DNA from: Zhengitettix transpicula
Taxonomy: Eukaryota; Arthropoda; Insecta; Orthoptera; Tetrigidae
Assembly (NCBI GenBank): GCA_037074705.1
Contig: CM073590.1
Coordinates: forward strand, 40,137,895-40,201,894
DNA length: 64,000 nt
Direction of reading: 5' to 3'
Shown: positions 1 to 11,919 of the stretch, piece after piece
How the letters are laid out: each line of letters starts with the position of its first letter
How positions within the stretch are numbered: the stretch's first letter is position 1
The notes under the pieces: model-generated
Seen by the model: the letters and a program-made list of their open reading frames with translations, nothing else
The model's database searches: none
Told to the model about the DNA's origin: nothing
Program-made: the position numbers and the translations under genes

Positions 1-3000
1 CTATCCGGCACAAATCTATAAATTATTTTGAGTAAAAAAGGAATTCATAAACTACGTATGTTGCTTCCCTTTATTAACATTTAATGCTAACGACTTTGTA
101 ATAAGATCTTTATATCTTACCCATAATTAAGCGTCTTTCATGTAACATATATTTTAATTTAGTAGCAGTTGCTTATTTCAGTTTTATATGTGGCAACGAC
201 ATTGTTACTAATTATGTAACTATTCTTCTGGTAACCGTACAACGCATATATTCTGCTGCATTAATTTGTTTATTTAATGAGTTGGAACAAAATATTCCAC
301 CTCTCTATAATACCGCTATTTATGAATATTCAATAAATATAAAACGTATAGGGAAATTCCTTAAAGTAAAATGTGAATTTTTTCTGCAGTTTAAGGGGGA
401 TTGTTATTCGCCCCCCTGAGAAATTTAATAAGGCTCGGTTTATCTAGATTTTCACCTTTATTCTAATTTACAATGTTCTCACACCATAAAAAAACTGTGT
501 TATACACATCGTGTGACGACGCTTTATTATTCCAAGTTCTTTATTGAGAAATTCAATTTTATCAAGTTTTCCTTCAGCTAATTGTGTAGATTTTATTATT
601 TTTTCATTTTTATTATGAATCAGATTACATATTATCTTTAAACTAATTTGATAACATGCATAATGTATTTATTCAAGGAATTGTGTTAATAACGTGAGTG
701 AATTATTATTTTGAACTGCTATTCCTCTGGTTGATTCTCTTCTTCTAGACTTCAGCTTGCTTCATGTGAATGGCATATCGTGACTCGATTATACATTATT
801 TTCAATACAGTGTTGTTGTGGTTAATAAACTTTCTTCCTTTTACTATTTCTTATTACTTGGCATTCGTTCTTGGAAGTGATTTTCCTATTATCTCCTTCA
901 CTTGAGGATGTCATTTTTAGAAGTATTTCTTCTTTTTTTCTTCATATGACGAATTATTTGTGGATTGTTTACTGTGTTGTTCCATTGCGTAATTTGTTGG
1001 TATTGATATTATACAGGATGCATTGAATTAATTGCTGTCATATTACACTGTGGATTAATTTGTTGATACAACTGGTAATTGTCCATAATCACTGAGACCA
1101 AGGTTATTTCCAGTTATACACCTCTGTACTCTATCGTATCACTCACCCGGGCTGTTTGATGCGATGCGTTTTCACTGCGAAGGTTTTGAAGTAAACACTG
1201 GAGCGCAAACCAAACACGTCCGAACAGGTCAACTGCCGGACGTCTACTTGTATAGATTTGAACTACACTCCACGGAATGTAACTTTTCAGAGGATTTCGG
1301 CATTTTACAATTTTGCCTTATTCAGACAATCCATTTCAATACCTCGATAGTGTTATAAAAATCTTTACTGTGCATATGAAGATTTAATCGAGACACAAAT
1401 ATCTCCAGTGTCCGGGAAACGAAACGTTTCTGTGGCTATTTACTCTTCCAAACTAAATAGTAAATCAGAGAAAGTATATCACAAAATCCAAACAATACTG
1501 ATAAGTTTCTGAACTTAAACTCTGAAAACAGTTCTGTCTTCCTAAACGGCAGATGAGACGGGATGGAGTGCTTGTATTACTCATATAGTTGCCCTCGTGA
1601 AATACATTAACATAAAAAGGTTGGAGAAGAAGATTCATGAATATTAATAACGTACAGTAAGTTTGTAAGACATATTTAATAATTGTATGCAGCATACGTA
1701 TAGTAATTCTACTATTTTTAAAAAAGAAGCTTTTCACAGTGAATCAAAGCAATCCTTTTTAGATAAGAACCATTGCACTAACATACTATCAGGCAATAAG
1801 GGAAAGAGGACTAGACGAGAATTAAGACAAGAGATTTCAGAGAGTAACAACGCCGGAAAGCGATCAACATAATTTCTATTTGCATATAGATTGCCTAACG
1901 CGCAAAAGATCAAAAGATTAAAAGTACACAAAGACGTTTAATTAATTCAGTTAATTTGGTGCTGCTGCACCACCACTGACAATAGGTAGCAGTCGAAGAA
2001 TATATCGGTTCAAGCTGTTGGTCTGGCCAAATCTCTTTCTTCATATCTCCTCTCTCGTGGCTTTCCATATTTCTAGACGCGCAATATCATATTGAGTTTA
2101 CCGTTATTTACATTCATGTGTCTTCTCCAGCATTTTTATGTTCATTTATATGCATTTCCTTATGTTAAATCGTAAAGATCTTATGAAACATAAAACTTGA
2201 TTTAGTGAAGGGATTTGAATGCAAATAAAAGTATTGTAACGTTTTACAACTTAATTTATCAGAATTACATGGTTGTTCCCGTTATTATCATATTTTACGC
2301 ATACGCAATAAAATATGTTATTGCTGCTTCAATTTATAATAAATTAAACCTATTCTCAGGGCGTATTTATTGGTTTCTAATTGTTTTCCTTTAATACTAA
2401 TGAAAATTCTGTTTAGATTTTCACACCAAAGTATTATATCACGTAAAACAATTAAATGATTAAACTCGAAAAATCTGAAAACACTTTCATTTGTGATATC
2501 CTAATTTAATGTTTTTACTTAATTATTTTCTGAAGTAATCAGTCACGTCATATAGATAAATGAATTACCAAAATAAATATTATATACGTCACAGAAAGAA
2601 AGCAAATATATATATTTAAAACCTAAATTAAGAAATAATAGGCCTATTATGGTTAAAAAAAACGGGAAATGTATGAGAAATTAACTTACACCAATAATTG
2701 AAATAATATCGTTCAGAAATTAGAAAAGGATGTATAGAAATATAGAAGAACCTGTGCATTTTCTTAACTATGTTTGAAACATAACTCTATTGGCAGTTAT
2801 TGTCAATTTTAGTTTCTTATGTCAGTAATTTACAGTTATGAAAGCGTAACATATAAAACGGTAAATGAATGTAGCACCCAAACTACTTTTCATTGATACA
2901 ATTACTAGGATTACTAGTCTTGATGTACAAGGCTTGAAGATTCATCAGACGTAAGGTCCCAGAGATACAAAATTTTAAGTAAATTTTTAGCAAATTAAAA

Positions 3001-3769
3001 CTTATTCACTGAGAAGTCTTATTAAGAATAATTAATATTGTATTTACTCAAAAATTTATTAAAAATTAAACTTTAGTTAAGCTGACTTCACAACAAATAT
3101 TCACGGCTACATTTAGACGAAGTATTGGGATCATAAATATTCTCTTAACTATCTAGAAATTAATTTAACTGTCGATTAAGATACCCAAATATCAGAGTTT
3201 TTTCCTAGTGTTTCCCTATTTTTTTTGCCTATTAACTCGCTTTTCAACACAAATTAATCTTGCGCGATTCTCAAGAGACGATAGTGTCAGTTCAATGATT
3301 ATGGTGAAAATGTTGGCATTTATGATGAAAACCCCAATAACCATTAATGGAATATATTAAATAAAAAAAACTCTTAACCAAAAAACATACTGTAGTAGCT
3401 AAAAAAGTCCAGGTCTATGATTTCCTTTTGCCATGCTTTTCATTAGTCGACTTATGTTTCTATTAATTTAAGATTTTCTATAATTTTGTTGGTGGATTTA
3501 TGCATCTGGTAAAAACTGCACAACAATTATTTCCAAAATAGTCTTATTTCAACGCAAATCATTTATTACAGACTCATTCCATTTTTTATTCCTTCAAGGA
3601 TAAATGTTTGGAACTTGTCAGCACATAATCGTCACTTCTAGGACAAAGAATAGGAATATTACGTATTTCAACATGGAAGCGACATAATGTCATTGTTCGA
3701 CAAAATTGATTCTCCAAAGAAAAGTATTGGTGTTGGAAAAAGTCGCATTGTGGGGAACTTTTGTGAAGC
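1..3769. other. AT-rich DNA without recognisable genes
   Basis: Stops are frequent in all frames, and the longest open frames (61 to 90 codons, for example 1465-1737 on the minus strand) show no domain or motif I recognise. A short hairpin, GGTGC at 1958-1962 with GCACC at 1967-1971, is the only local structure I noticed. I see nothing else here. Confidence 0.6.
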
Positions 3770-4217
3770 GCATATAGGGAAAGTTTACGTAAGATATTAC
3801 ATTATTTTGAAAGCGGAGCGCATTTCTTTGCCTCTTCTTGATTGCTTCTGTTTTAACTAAGCAACCAGTGTAATAACAAATCCAGATATACCTTCAGAAT
3901 CACATTATAGATTTTTTATACGTTTTTATGGAGACAAAACGTTTTTGCACTTTCACTTTCTGATCGAGTCTTCAATCTCTACTTTCTACCTTTCGCTGGT
4001 GAAATTATAAAGGAGGTACTCGATCAGAAAGTGAAAGTGCAAAAACGTTTTGTCTCCATAAAAACGTATAAAAAATCTATAATGTGATTCTGAAGGTATA
4101 TCTGGATTTGTTATTACACTGGTTGCTTAGTTAAAACAGAAGCAATCAAGAAGAGGCAAAGAAATGCGCTCCGCTTTCAAAATAATGTAATATCTTACGT
4201 AAACTTTCCCTATATGC
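3770..4217. repeat. Perfect 200-bp inverted repeat with 48-bp spacer
   Basis: The arm at 3770-3969 is matched base for base by the reverse complement of 4018-4217; I compared every position and found no mismatch or gap. The spacer is 3970-4017. The arms begin GCATATAGGG and end CTGATCGAGT. No reading frame or transposase terminus is evident. The right arm runs straight into a family P repeat copy. Arms this identical imply a very recent inverted duplication, a young foldback element, or an artefact of library preparation or assembly. Confidence 0.95.
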
Positions 4218-4494
4218 TGCGTCCCAACAGCAAACTCCTCACCCGTTATCGGAACGGCGTGGGACAAGTACCCAATGCCCGACCTACCTGATGCTGGTTT
4301 TCTAGGGTTTTCCCTACATTACTTTTAGGCGAATGCTGGTTAGGATCCTTAAACTATAGCCCGGGGGCCCTAGTTAACCCTTGCTACCTTACTCTACCTT
4401 TACGCATCCCCCCGTTCAAATCCCTTCCTATTCTATTAAAGGGGAGTTGCCTCCATGTGGATTACTCTCATGCAGTCTGTTACCCTAAAAAAAG
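4216..4494 (+). mobile_element. Family P poly(A) repeat, copy 1 (5' truncated)
   Basis: This is a member of a GC-richer dispersed family found at seven places in the window. It contains the shared blocks GGGACAAGTACCCAATGCCC, TAGGATCCTTAAAC and GGGGAGTTGCC, and ends in CCTAAAAAAA, which sets the sense strand as plus. It lacks the first 200 or so bases seen in the fullest copies and is more diverged than the other copies. A short poly(A)-tailed element with no conserved reading frame suggests a SINE or a LINE-derived short element. I could not identify a clear Pol III promoter. Confidence 0.75.
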
Positions 4495-5183
4495 AGTAGA
4501 AAGTAGACTTAAAACCAGCTTAAAAGTACTGCCATCATAAATCCCCCGAACCATTTCAAAATATTGGTTATCCAAGGCTGTGCAGACCGGTGGAAACCAA
4601 AAGTTATGTATTTCACGAAAAGCTTGTCAAAAACAACCCTAACGTTACACCACATGGGTAAACGTAAAAATAATGGCATACTGCTTATTGGACAAGTTGA
4701 CATGTTAGCATATGTTTTGCTTACTCGTATTGTAACATATCGAAGATAAACAGATGCAAAAGTTAATGTCCCATAGCTCTTTCAGGAAAAAGTGGAAGCT
4801 ATAAGGTAAACGGTCCCCGAGACTGGACGAACATCGAAGTAGAGGAAGCATGAAATTTTTCTGAATGCACCAGTCATCAGAAAATATTACACAAAAATAC
4901 CGAGGCTATGTAAGGAAACCTCGGAATTTATTCTTCACTACATTTCTTATAAAATGGAGTTCCTATTGGCGTTTTTTAATGTTGTTATAAAAGCGAGATT
5001 TCTAAACCTTCAGAGTTAATATTTTACATTTTTAACTCTGGCTCAAACTTCCAATAAAAATGTATTAATTAGTTTTAAGTAATTTTAAAATTTAATTTAA
5101 AACGATTTGTAAACAAATAATTCATTTTTATATAAATTAACGGACGTTTATTAAAATCATCAGAACCTTCAGCTACACTAGTT
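4495..5183. other. Unrecognised spacer
   Basis: The part from about 4560 to 4960 is somewhat less AT-rich than its surroundings, but its frames are short and match nothing I know. The remainder is AT-rich. No repeat boundary was found between copy 1 of family P and the mariner fragment. Confidence 0.4.
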
Positions 5184-5415
5184 TCAACTGCTGTTCCCCA
5201 AGGTGTAATGGTTGATGCACGTTTCGTCACCAGTCACAAACCGACGACAGAAGTACTTCGGAAAAGTTTGATTGAAGCTATAAACACGATTTTTTATGTC
5301 TCTCCTCAAGCATTTAACACGTGGAACCCAACGCGCACTGAAGTTTTCTATTTACTGCTCCTTATGAACAGTGAATGTGAGATTTCTATTATCCAAAATA
5401 AATGCGATAGTCTTG
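5184..5415 (-). pseudogene. Mariner-family transposase fragment
   Basis: Read on the minus strand from 5348 to 5184, a 54-codon frame carries the mariner hallmarks SARWVPR followed 25 residues later by RRFVTGDETCINHYT. In intact mariners this is the SARWVP motif and the VTGDETW block whose aspartate is the first catalytic residue of the DD34D triad. The usual tryptophan after DET is cysteine here. The frame continues upstream to about 5415 as a weaker match (VHKEQ, then a stop, then IENFS). It ends at TGA just after the first catalytic block, so the second and third catalytic aspartates are missing. The copy is dead. Known for the family: cut-and-paste transposition at TA dinucleotides. I saw no terminal inverted repeats. 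Confidence 0.75.
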
Positions 5416-5518
5416 CACCATCTACTTTATGATGAGAATTATCTGCCAGTGCAGCAGAAGTAACCTCAAGCGTCCTGAGCGAGTGGAATATGCAGTCCCT
5501 GCCGTCAACGTTTAATAT

Positions 5519-5558
5519 AATTAATCATTAGTATATATATATATACTAATGATTAATT
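5519..5558. repeat. Perfect 40-bp AT palindrome
   Basis: The 40 bases are their own reverse complement: AATTAATCATTAG on the left, a TA run in the centre, CTAATGATTAATT on the right. It could extrude as a cruciform. It may be an expanded TA microsatellite inside a short inverted repeat. Confidence 0.9.
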
Positions 5559-5931
5559 AAGGAGCTTAATTTAAAAAATTATTAATTATTAAAACAAATT
5601 TATTCATGAAGGATACCATTTATTAGCCCTGCTTTGGCACGCCAAATTTAATGATTTTAAAATTTTCAAACACAGTTTTATTTTATAATTTGTGGCATTC
5701 AAGGTAATATTCAATCTTTTATATTTTACAAGCAATCAAATCTAATAACTCTTCTTCTCAGGGTCTTTACTGGGTTTAATAAGTAAGTAAGAAACAATCA
5801 AGATGATAAATTAAAGAATTAACAATTCAAACAAATTGAAACTAACGGAATACGTAATGAAAAGAAACGAAATCTGACTATACCCTTAATTACCGTTTAC
5901 AGAAATTTAATAATTTTGGTTTGTACTTACA
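5559..5931. other. AT-rich spacer
   Basis: I see no gene and no repeat boundary in this stretch. Confidence 0.5.
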
Positions 5932-6490
5932 ACTGTCCTTCTGGTACCAGACTTAATGATTTCGAAGATTGGGACACAATTCATTAATCACAGACTCTAC
6001 AATTGAACAAACACACGGTTGTATTTCTTGGATTACTCCTCCACGAACTCGATTATCTGCAACTCCGGTCAACCGTCGGACGTACTAAATTTCAATACGT
6101 TTTGCGGAAAATGTTATTTCGGAGCGCGTATGCATATGCATATATATTTGTTTCAGCTTTTTAGATTTTTATATAAATTGTCTCTCCGTTGAATTACTAA
6201 GTTTGGATCACGCTGTTCGTACTCTAAATTTCGCTCCCTCTCTCGACCACAAGTTCGCCAGACTGCAACCAACTGACCTTCCGTACAATGCGCGCAGTTC
6301 ACAACAAATGCTCGCCGACAAAGAGCCTGCCGTCATTGTTGTTCTTTGAGATCGGTGCCGCTATACAATTCATTATAATTTAAACAATTAATGGCCTCCT
6401 TAATTAGTATTACAATATATATATATATATATATATATGTATTAAAAATTTGGTGTCTAATTAACTTAAATGTCATTAGCGACCCCTACA
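5932..6490 (-). mobile_element. Possible solo LTR
   Basis: Read on the minus strand this 559-base block begins TGTAGGGGTCGCTAATGAC and ends AGTTGTAAGTACA, giving the TG...CA termini of a long terminal repeat. It is GC-richer than its flanks in the middle and contains a TATA-like TTTATATAAAAA. A related start, TGTACGGGTCGGTCGCTAAT, recurs on the minus strand at about 10257-10276. I found no clean target-site duplication, no primer-binding site and no adjacent gag or pol, so the call rests on shape alone. A (TA)n tract at 6415-6439 lies inside it. Confidence 0.3.
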
Positions 6491-6686
6491 TTAGTTTACA
6501 TCGCTTACGATAAACAACTTATAATTATGTTTTAAATTAGGTTAATTAAGTTGGCTTCATTGGAAGTTGCTCAAGATGCTGTTTCTCATTGTTGAGTAGT
6601 ACTCGCTGCTCTGCAGGATAGGCTATGTAGTTAACTTCTCATTAAAATGGGAACACAATGGAGGCTCAGTTCTGGAAAATATGTAA

Positions 6687-7103
6687 TTATGGGTTAATTT
6701 TTATGTGCTGATGAAACTGTATATTTTTTACTTCTGATATAAGTGGTAAGTTTCTAATTTTATTTCTCCTGATGAAGATAATTGCCTTGAATTTGTCACA
6801 GATAAAGTTATAACCTATTTTGGCGGCCCATGAAGTAATCTTATCCAATATATTTTGCATTTGCTTTGTTGTCGCTTCTATATTGTAACCTCTTTTAAAC
6901 AAAATTATATCGTCTGCAAATACAAACTGTCTGGTTGGTGGTAGGATGATGGATTTAAGCTCTTTAATGGCTACTATGAAAAGCACTACACTTAGCGGTG
7001 ATCCTTGGTGTATACCATTTTCTAATACAAGTTCTTTAGAGAGGGTATTGTTAGCCCTAACTATATATATTAAGCTCCGTATACACTCGAAAATATTCCC
7101 CTT
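6687..7103 (-). pseudogene. LINE reverse transcriptase fragment (I/Jockey-like)
   Basis: The minus-strand frame is open for 139 codons with no methionine near its start; a TAA at 7104-7106 lies just upstream. It reads through ENGIHQGSPLSVVLF, the fingers/palm motif usually written GVPQGSVLSP, then about 18 residues later FADDIILF, the catalytic Y/FxDD box. A following KAIIFIRRN resembles the K(T)KxxxFTR segment after the active site in Jockey and I-type LINEs. The rest of the reverse transcriptase, the endonuclease and ORF1 are absent, so this is a 5'- and 3'-truncated relic. The preserved FADD pair suggests moderate age. The plus-strand frame across the same region is a shadow. Confidence 0.75.
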
Positions 7104-7479
7104 TTACGTTGAATATTATTCTCTCAAAGTCTTGAGTTCTGATGCAGACTCCACACGAGCTTACTTCAGCTAAGTTCCAATTTGATTCGCGGTGCTCTCG
7201 ATAAACAAAAATGTTTCGTTTAGTCCCCGGTACTCATTAATATTTACGAAATACTGAAGATTTGCGTTGTATCAGACTGAAAGAATGTTTCGTAGTCATT
7301 TACCATGCTTAATTCAAGAGCAAAAAACTTGTGTTAAGGGAATGGAATATTTAAATTTAAGTACAGAAACCATTATTTCTGAGGTATAGTCCGTTCCTGT
7401 TTTGTATTCTTCGCTGATATTTATGGTTATCTACGGGAGAATATAAGTTTTGCACGTGCAAAGGTACAATGGGGGAGGC
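7104..7479. other. Spacer upstream of the LINE fragment
   Basis: The reading frame is lost above 7103. I see no further LINE motifs and no other feature. Confidence 0.4.
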
Positions 7480-7790
7480 AGCTCATTATTGCCGCCCTCA
7501 TAAATGGTTGGTGTTCATTGAAAGGTGTTCTCCGCTGTGGGCATGTGTTCTGAATAGCCATTGTGAGCCCCACATGTCAACTTAACCGCTGCGTACAACG
7601 CCACAATGCTGCCACCGGCTGCCTTTTCACTCCACGCTACGGCCCTTGACAGCTCCTATCGTGAGAAGGCACAACAGGGCCGCTGCAATTCTTCCCGACG
7701 GATTTATGGACTCGGCACAATTAATATTAATTACACGATTAAGACGTTTCAACAATTATTCTATAAATGAGTTTGCTCATTGAGTACACG
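7480..7790. other. GC-richer island, candidate conserved non-coding DNA
   Basis: This block is clearly less AT-rich than its flanks, has no useful open frame and is single copy in the window. It carries CGGCCCTTGACAG and GGGCCGCTGCAA, two words that recur in the same order in the island at 17.4 kb. A TTTATGG word and an AATTAATATTAATTAC run follow, both compatible with homeodomain-type binding. Function is inference only. Confidence 0.25.
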
Positions 7791-7825
7791 AGGTATGAAC
7801 TAATGCCGCATAAACTATATTTACA

Positions 7826-7916
7826 TTTTTTTTAGGGCAACAGGCTACATGAGGGTGATCCACTTAGGGCAACTCCCCTTTAATAGCATAGGAAGGGATT
7901 TGAAAGGGGGGATGCG
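7826..7916 (-). mobile_element. Family P repeat, 3'-end fragment
   Basis: A T-run at 7826-7832 followed by AGGGCAACAGGCTACATGAG is the reverse complement of the poly(A)-tailed 3' end of family P. Only about 85 bases are present and the match stops abruptly after GGGGGGATGCG. This is the pattern of a heavily 5'-truncated reverse-transcribed insertion. Confidence 0.8.
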
Positions 7917-9360
7917 TTCAATTAAAGAACTATACGTTTTGGTTTTCGTCATCAAACAGGGAGCAGTACTTGCTTAAATAAAAATCTTGTTGGGATGGGG
8001 TTACAATTACACACGGTGGTTTCGCACTGAAAACACGAAACCTGTATTCTGTACGTAACATGAGAAATATATTTTTCAACGATCATAATATACTTATCAA
8101 TATTTCCCTGTGAAAGAAAAGAATTTACTTTGTGAAAGATTATTGTTCATAAATAACTGTCCTTATCGTCCCTTATTGGCTCAAGAAAATTACTTGGTAT
8201 GTTTTTAATGATTTCTCCAGTCCCCTCAGGCCCAAAGACTAGGGTCAGGTTTCTCTGTTAAAGAGCCCCCACTTCACGCGAGAGTTGAGCTTTGTTCTTG
8301 GAGAAGAATAGTGCGAAGACATTCTCGGCAGCATCGTACAGCATCTATGAAAAACGGTATTGCATTTAATTACAGATGAGGTTCTGTAAACGAAGATTTA
8401 ATAAGGGGAATAAAATTAGACTACAACGAAAAAATAATAATTTTACTTAAACTATAATACGCTATCATCCTCATTCGTAGTTATTTACTGAAGATGTCAA
8501 AGGTAACTGGTTGACGACTACCTCTAAAAATACAAATCCCCATGATGAAATGCAACAACATTTTTGTAATACCGAGGCCTGCTTTTGTATTGTGGGAATA
8601 TATATTGCAGTTCAAATATAAAAGTGCAAGCGATACTTAAACATTGTTTTACATTTCGTAGCGACTTTTACATATAAATTTGTTCCTATCTATATTTCCT
8701 TAATGGCCTATAAAGCACGATCTATGGCGTTGCTGAAAGTTAAAGTGAAATATTGCCAATGAATCTCAGAACGAATATTGTGCTATTAAACTGAATTTGT
8801 GAGGAATAAATTTTAAAAATGAAATTTCCCAGCAATTCAGCATTTCACTGATCCGAATTTCGAATAATCCTCTCGGTCGCATTAATGCTTTTCGTTACTG
8901 AGAGAATTATTTCCGCGCGATATAAAACAAATTCCTAATGATTTGTTGTGCTTAATTGGCGTTCGAAATTATAATTGTACTATAAATGCGCTTATTTTCC
9001 AGAAATTAAAAACACATCATAGACATATTGTTAATTCGTATACAATGAAGAACTGTATATCACATAATTATGATACGTTTGAGAGACAGAAGTAAAAAAA
9101 TTAAAATGAAGCTTCACAAACTTCACAAAAGACTGAAGAAATACTGTTAATGTCCTTACTGGACTTACCAAATACGAAAACTGTAGTTTTATTTAATTTT
9201 ACGTACAACATAATGAATTAATATCAAATTATTTTACTAGGGAATTTTGACGCATTCTTCCATTGACAAAGAATCCTTCATAGTAAGGTAGTTGAATACA
9301 GCTACAAAATTTATAACTTTTATAGTCGCAATAACGGCTAAGGTCATAAGCGACTTTCAA
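7917..9360. other. AT-rich spacer
   Basis: No gene, repeat copy or structured element was recognised. A short less AT-rich patch at 8210-8350 has no identifiable content. Confidence 0.5.
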
Positions 9361-9500
9361 CTTTTTTATTTCAATTGGTCGGGGAACTAATTTGTGGGAG
9401 TTTCTCGTTATGGAAACGCACACACACAACATCCATGACCTCCCCGGGATTCGATCTCTGGGAAGCGAGGCTGACCGCTACACCACAGGAATCAGCCAAA
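9361..9500 (-). mobile_element. tRNA-derived SINE-like copy 1
   Basis: On the minus strand GTGGTGTAGCGGTCAGC resembles a Pol III A box. About 30 bases on, AGATCGAATCCCGGGGAGG resembles a B box (consensus GGTTCGANTCC). After the tRNA-like head comes ATGGATGTTGTGTGTGTGCG and TTTCCAT, a body shared with the copy at 14.8 kb, and the element ends in an A-rich tail (AAATAAAAAAG). The shared non-tRNA body argues against a stand-alone tRNA pseudogene. The short open frame across it is incidental. Confidence 0.6.
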
Positions 9501-10307
9501 TAATGAATGAAGTATGGTTGAATGAAAATGAAATCAAGTAACTTTTTAAGGCAAAGTAATATTTTAGAATGCCACTGGAAGTGAGGATTGCCATCAAGGC
9601 CCCCCCTACAGGATTTATTCACGTAATTACATAATAATATATAATATATAATAAAGAAATACTCGTAGAATGACACAGGAAAACCGATACAAGAGAGTTA
9701 ATGTATAACGTTGCAATTTTATTTTAAATAAAAATCATTGATGCTGAAAGTGGAAAAAGTTCCCATCTAACTTTATGGTTGTATTCCAAAACATGTTCTG
9801 TCACTTTAAATTTTGTAGTAGTTGAGAATGGTTTCTTCAAACCATTCGACTTCATATTAACAAGTAATTTAATACATTAATTCAATTGTATTGGAATTAT
9901 TTGTGTAGGTCAAAGGTTAGTGTTAGTGAAAGTTCTTCAGTCACCGAATAATATTTAATATTAAAATTCAAATAAATCTGGGAGAAAAATATAGAATAAA
10001 AAATTGTAACTATTCAGTGATTTTATTTTGCCGTTGGAAGACAAAAATTTTTTTTATTGTATTTTGCGGATAGTGATTACAAAATGCAACAGATGATAAT
10101 TGCTTGATTTAAAATATTAAAGGCCTAGGTCAATTATTTAGTAATGAAAGAATAATTGAATGTGCTTATCTATAGTCATTTGGTAACAGTTTGCTTAAGC
10201 TTCTTTAATATGAATATGTTTTTTTTAATAGCTTTATTTTTCGGCCCCGTTAACAATAAGGTAATTAGCGACCGACCCGTACAGGGGTTTTATATGTTAC
10301 GATTAAA
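9501..10307. other. AT-rich spacer
   Basis: No coding signal was seen. A short LTR-start-like word (see the candidate LTR at 5.9 kb) lies at about 10257-10276 on the minus strand. Confidence 0.4.
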
Positions 10308-10487
10308 TTATTGAGAAGTTACATGGTTGACTTTGTCTTCATAACACTTATTTGCTGTCAAGAAGTTTATTATTCTTTTTTGATATTCAGATGAGTGGTT
10401 GATCAAGTTTGGGTTGTAGTCTCCCAGGATAAGACGTCTGTCTTCATGGCATTTTCTACATGTTTTTATCAGGTGCTCCAGGTTGAA
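10308..10487 (-). pseudogene. LINE endonuclease (APE-type) fragment
   Basis: Sixty minus-strand codons contain LEHLIKTC, then RRLILGDYNPNLINHSS, then IINFLTANKCYE and VNHVTSQ before a stop. The central block matches the (I/L)LxGDFN signature of apurinic-like endonucleases of non-LTR retrotransposons. There the aspartate and asparagine belong to the active site. The downstream HVT is in the position of the usual HxTR-type segment. The catalytic histidine motif (SDH) further downstream is absent, so only a slice of the domain survives. It is on the same strand as the reverse transcriptase fragment at 6.7 kb, but 3 kb of unrelated DNA lies between them, so a single insertion is unproven. Confidence 0.6.
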
Positions 10488-10524
10488 ACATTATTGCAGA
10501 GATCACAAATTGGAGGAAAGCTGC

Positions 10525-10893
10525 TCAAATAAACGTGGGAGTGCGTTGTCTGGAGTGGCTCGGATCTGATTCTTGAAAAAACCACTTGGTTTTTCTGGAT
10601 GCCTTCGCCAGGAGGCTTGTTGGCATGGAAGTTGTTGACTGATTGGCTGGTAGAGCTGGATTGCGGATTATGTCAATTTTGATTCCAGAGGAGGGATAGT
10701 ATGGATAGTGCCATTTTTCAGGAATGTCTTTTGTGTCTAAAGGTGTATAAATAATAACCATGATAGCTATGTGTGACGTGCTGTGAGTCACGTTACTACA
10801 TTTACGGCAATTTGCGCCTTCACAATGATGCAACGAGAAAGTTTTATACCAAATCGTACACTGTCCGCACGATGTAAACACCCGATAAAACAT
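10525..10893 (-). other. Unidentified open frame, cysteine-rich N-terminal part
   Basis: This 122-codon frame lies directly upstream of the LINE endonuclease slice on the same strand. Residues 9-36 hold cysteines and histidines (CGQC, HHCEG, CRKC) with a zinc-knuckle feel, and later residues include IAIMVIIYTPL. I do not recognise the family. It could be more of the same LINE in altered frame, an unrelated repeat, or chance. It has no splice or promoter context that I can see. Confidence 0.25.
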
Positions 10894-11919
10894 ACTGATG
10901 CTCCAATGTTTTAGACCAAGCTTGAAACGAATTTTCTTTCAACAGTACGCATTAATTATTATGTATTTGTAATTTTTCATGATTCTTAGGAAATGATACA
11001 TGGGCAATTGTAAAATCTACACAAAGAAGACTGGAAGTTTCAAAAGTGATGCTACAGAGAATTACTGAAGTATAAATGGATTGATGAAATAAGGAGGCCA
11101 GATATTTTTCGCAAAGATCGACTTCGAACACACAGATAAGAAGACGATCCGAGTTGGGACATCCACATTTTTCCACTCGGTGATGGAAACATGCAGCTGC
11201 TGTCTATAATGGAAGGGATAGGCAAGGATTATAATATGAGATCAGATAATTAGGATTTTCAGTTGTAACAAATTCTGTGACCTGAAGTTGCTGACTCAGG
11301 ATAGTGAGGTGGAGAGCCGAATGAAACCAGTGACTGATGATCGAAATGAAAACTACTAATTTTAATTTCTGATCAAAAATGTATATGAAGTATGGAACGT
11401 AGATCATAATGATCAATGAGACATACAGACATCGATTCTGACCTCAGAATAACAATTTCAATGTTTCGTTGATTGGAGTATTGTTTCAATTCTGGATTAC
11501 AAACAATTTGTCATCCGCAATAAAATGATGTTAAATAATTAGAATGTTTGTGACATTCACTTATCCATAATAATAATAATAATAAATACACAAATCCTAT
11601 ACTTAACAGGGCCTCTGGACCTGTAACGGTCAAGGACATAGATCCTTTAATAACAATGATATCATCATTATCATCAACTATTTACTATACGTTATCAGTA
11701 ATTAATATAAGGGCCGACACGATTATAATGGTAAATGCTTTCTTATACTCATTCCAACTGAAATATTGGCTACTTTAGTATTCAGATAAATTAGACACTT
11801 TTATCAAGATCCTAAACAGATCTGTATCTTTTCCTAAATTATGTTCTACTTGCAAAATTAAGTAATTTATATCTCCGTTAGAATTTCTTTACTAGGTATC
11901 AGACAACATAAAAGCGATG
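10894..11919. other. AT-rich spacer
   Basis: No gene found. A short (AAT)n tract lies near 11570. Confidence 0.5.

Noticed and set aside
5208..5432. Plus-strand 74-codon open frame
   Set aside because: It is the shadow of the mariner transposase fragment on the minus strand.
6946..7173. Plus-strand 75-codon open frame
   Set aside because: It overlaps the LINE reverse transcriptase fragment on the minus strand, which has clear motifs.
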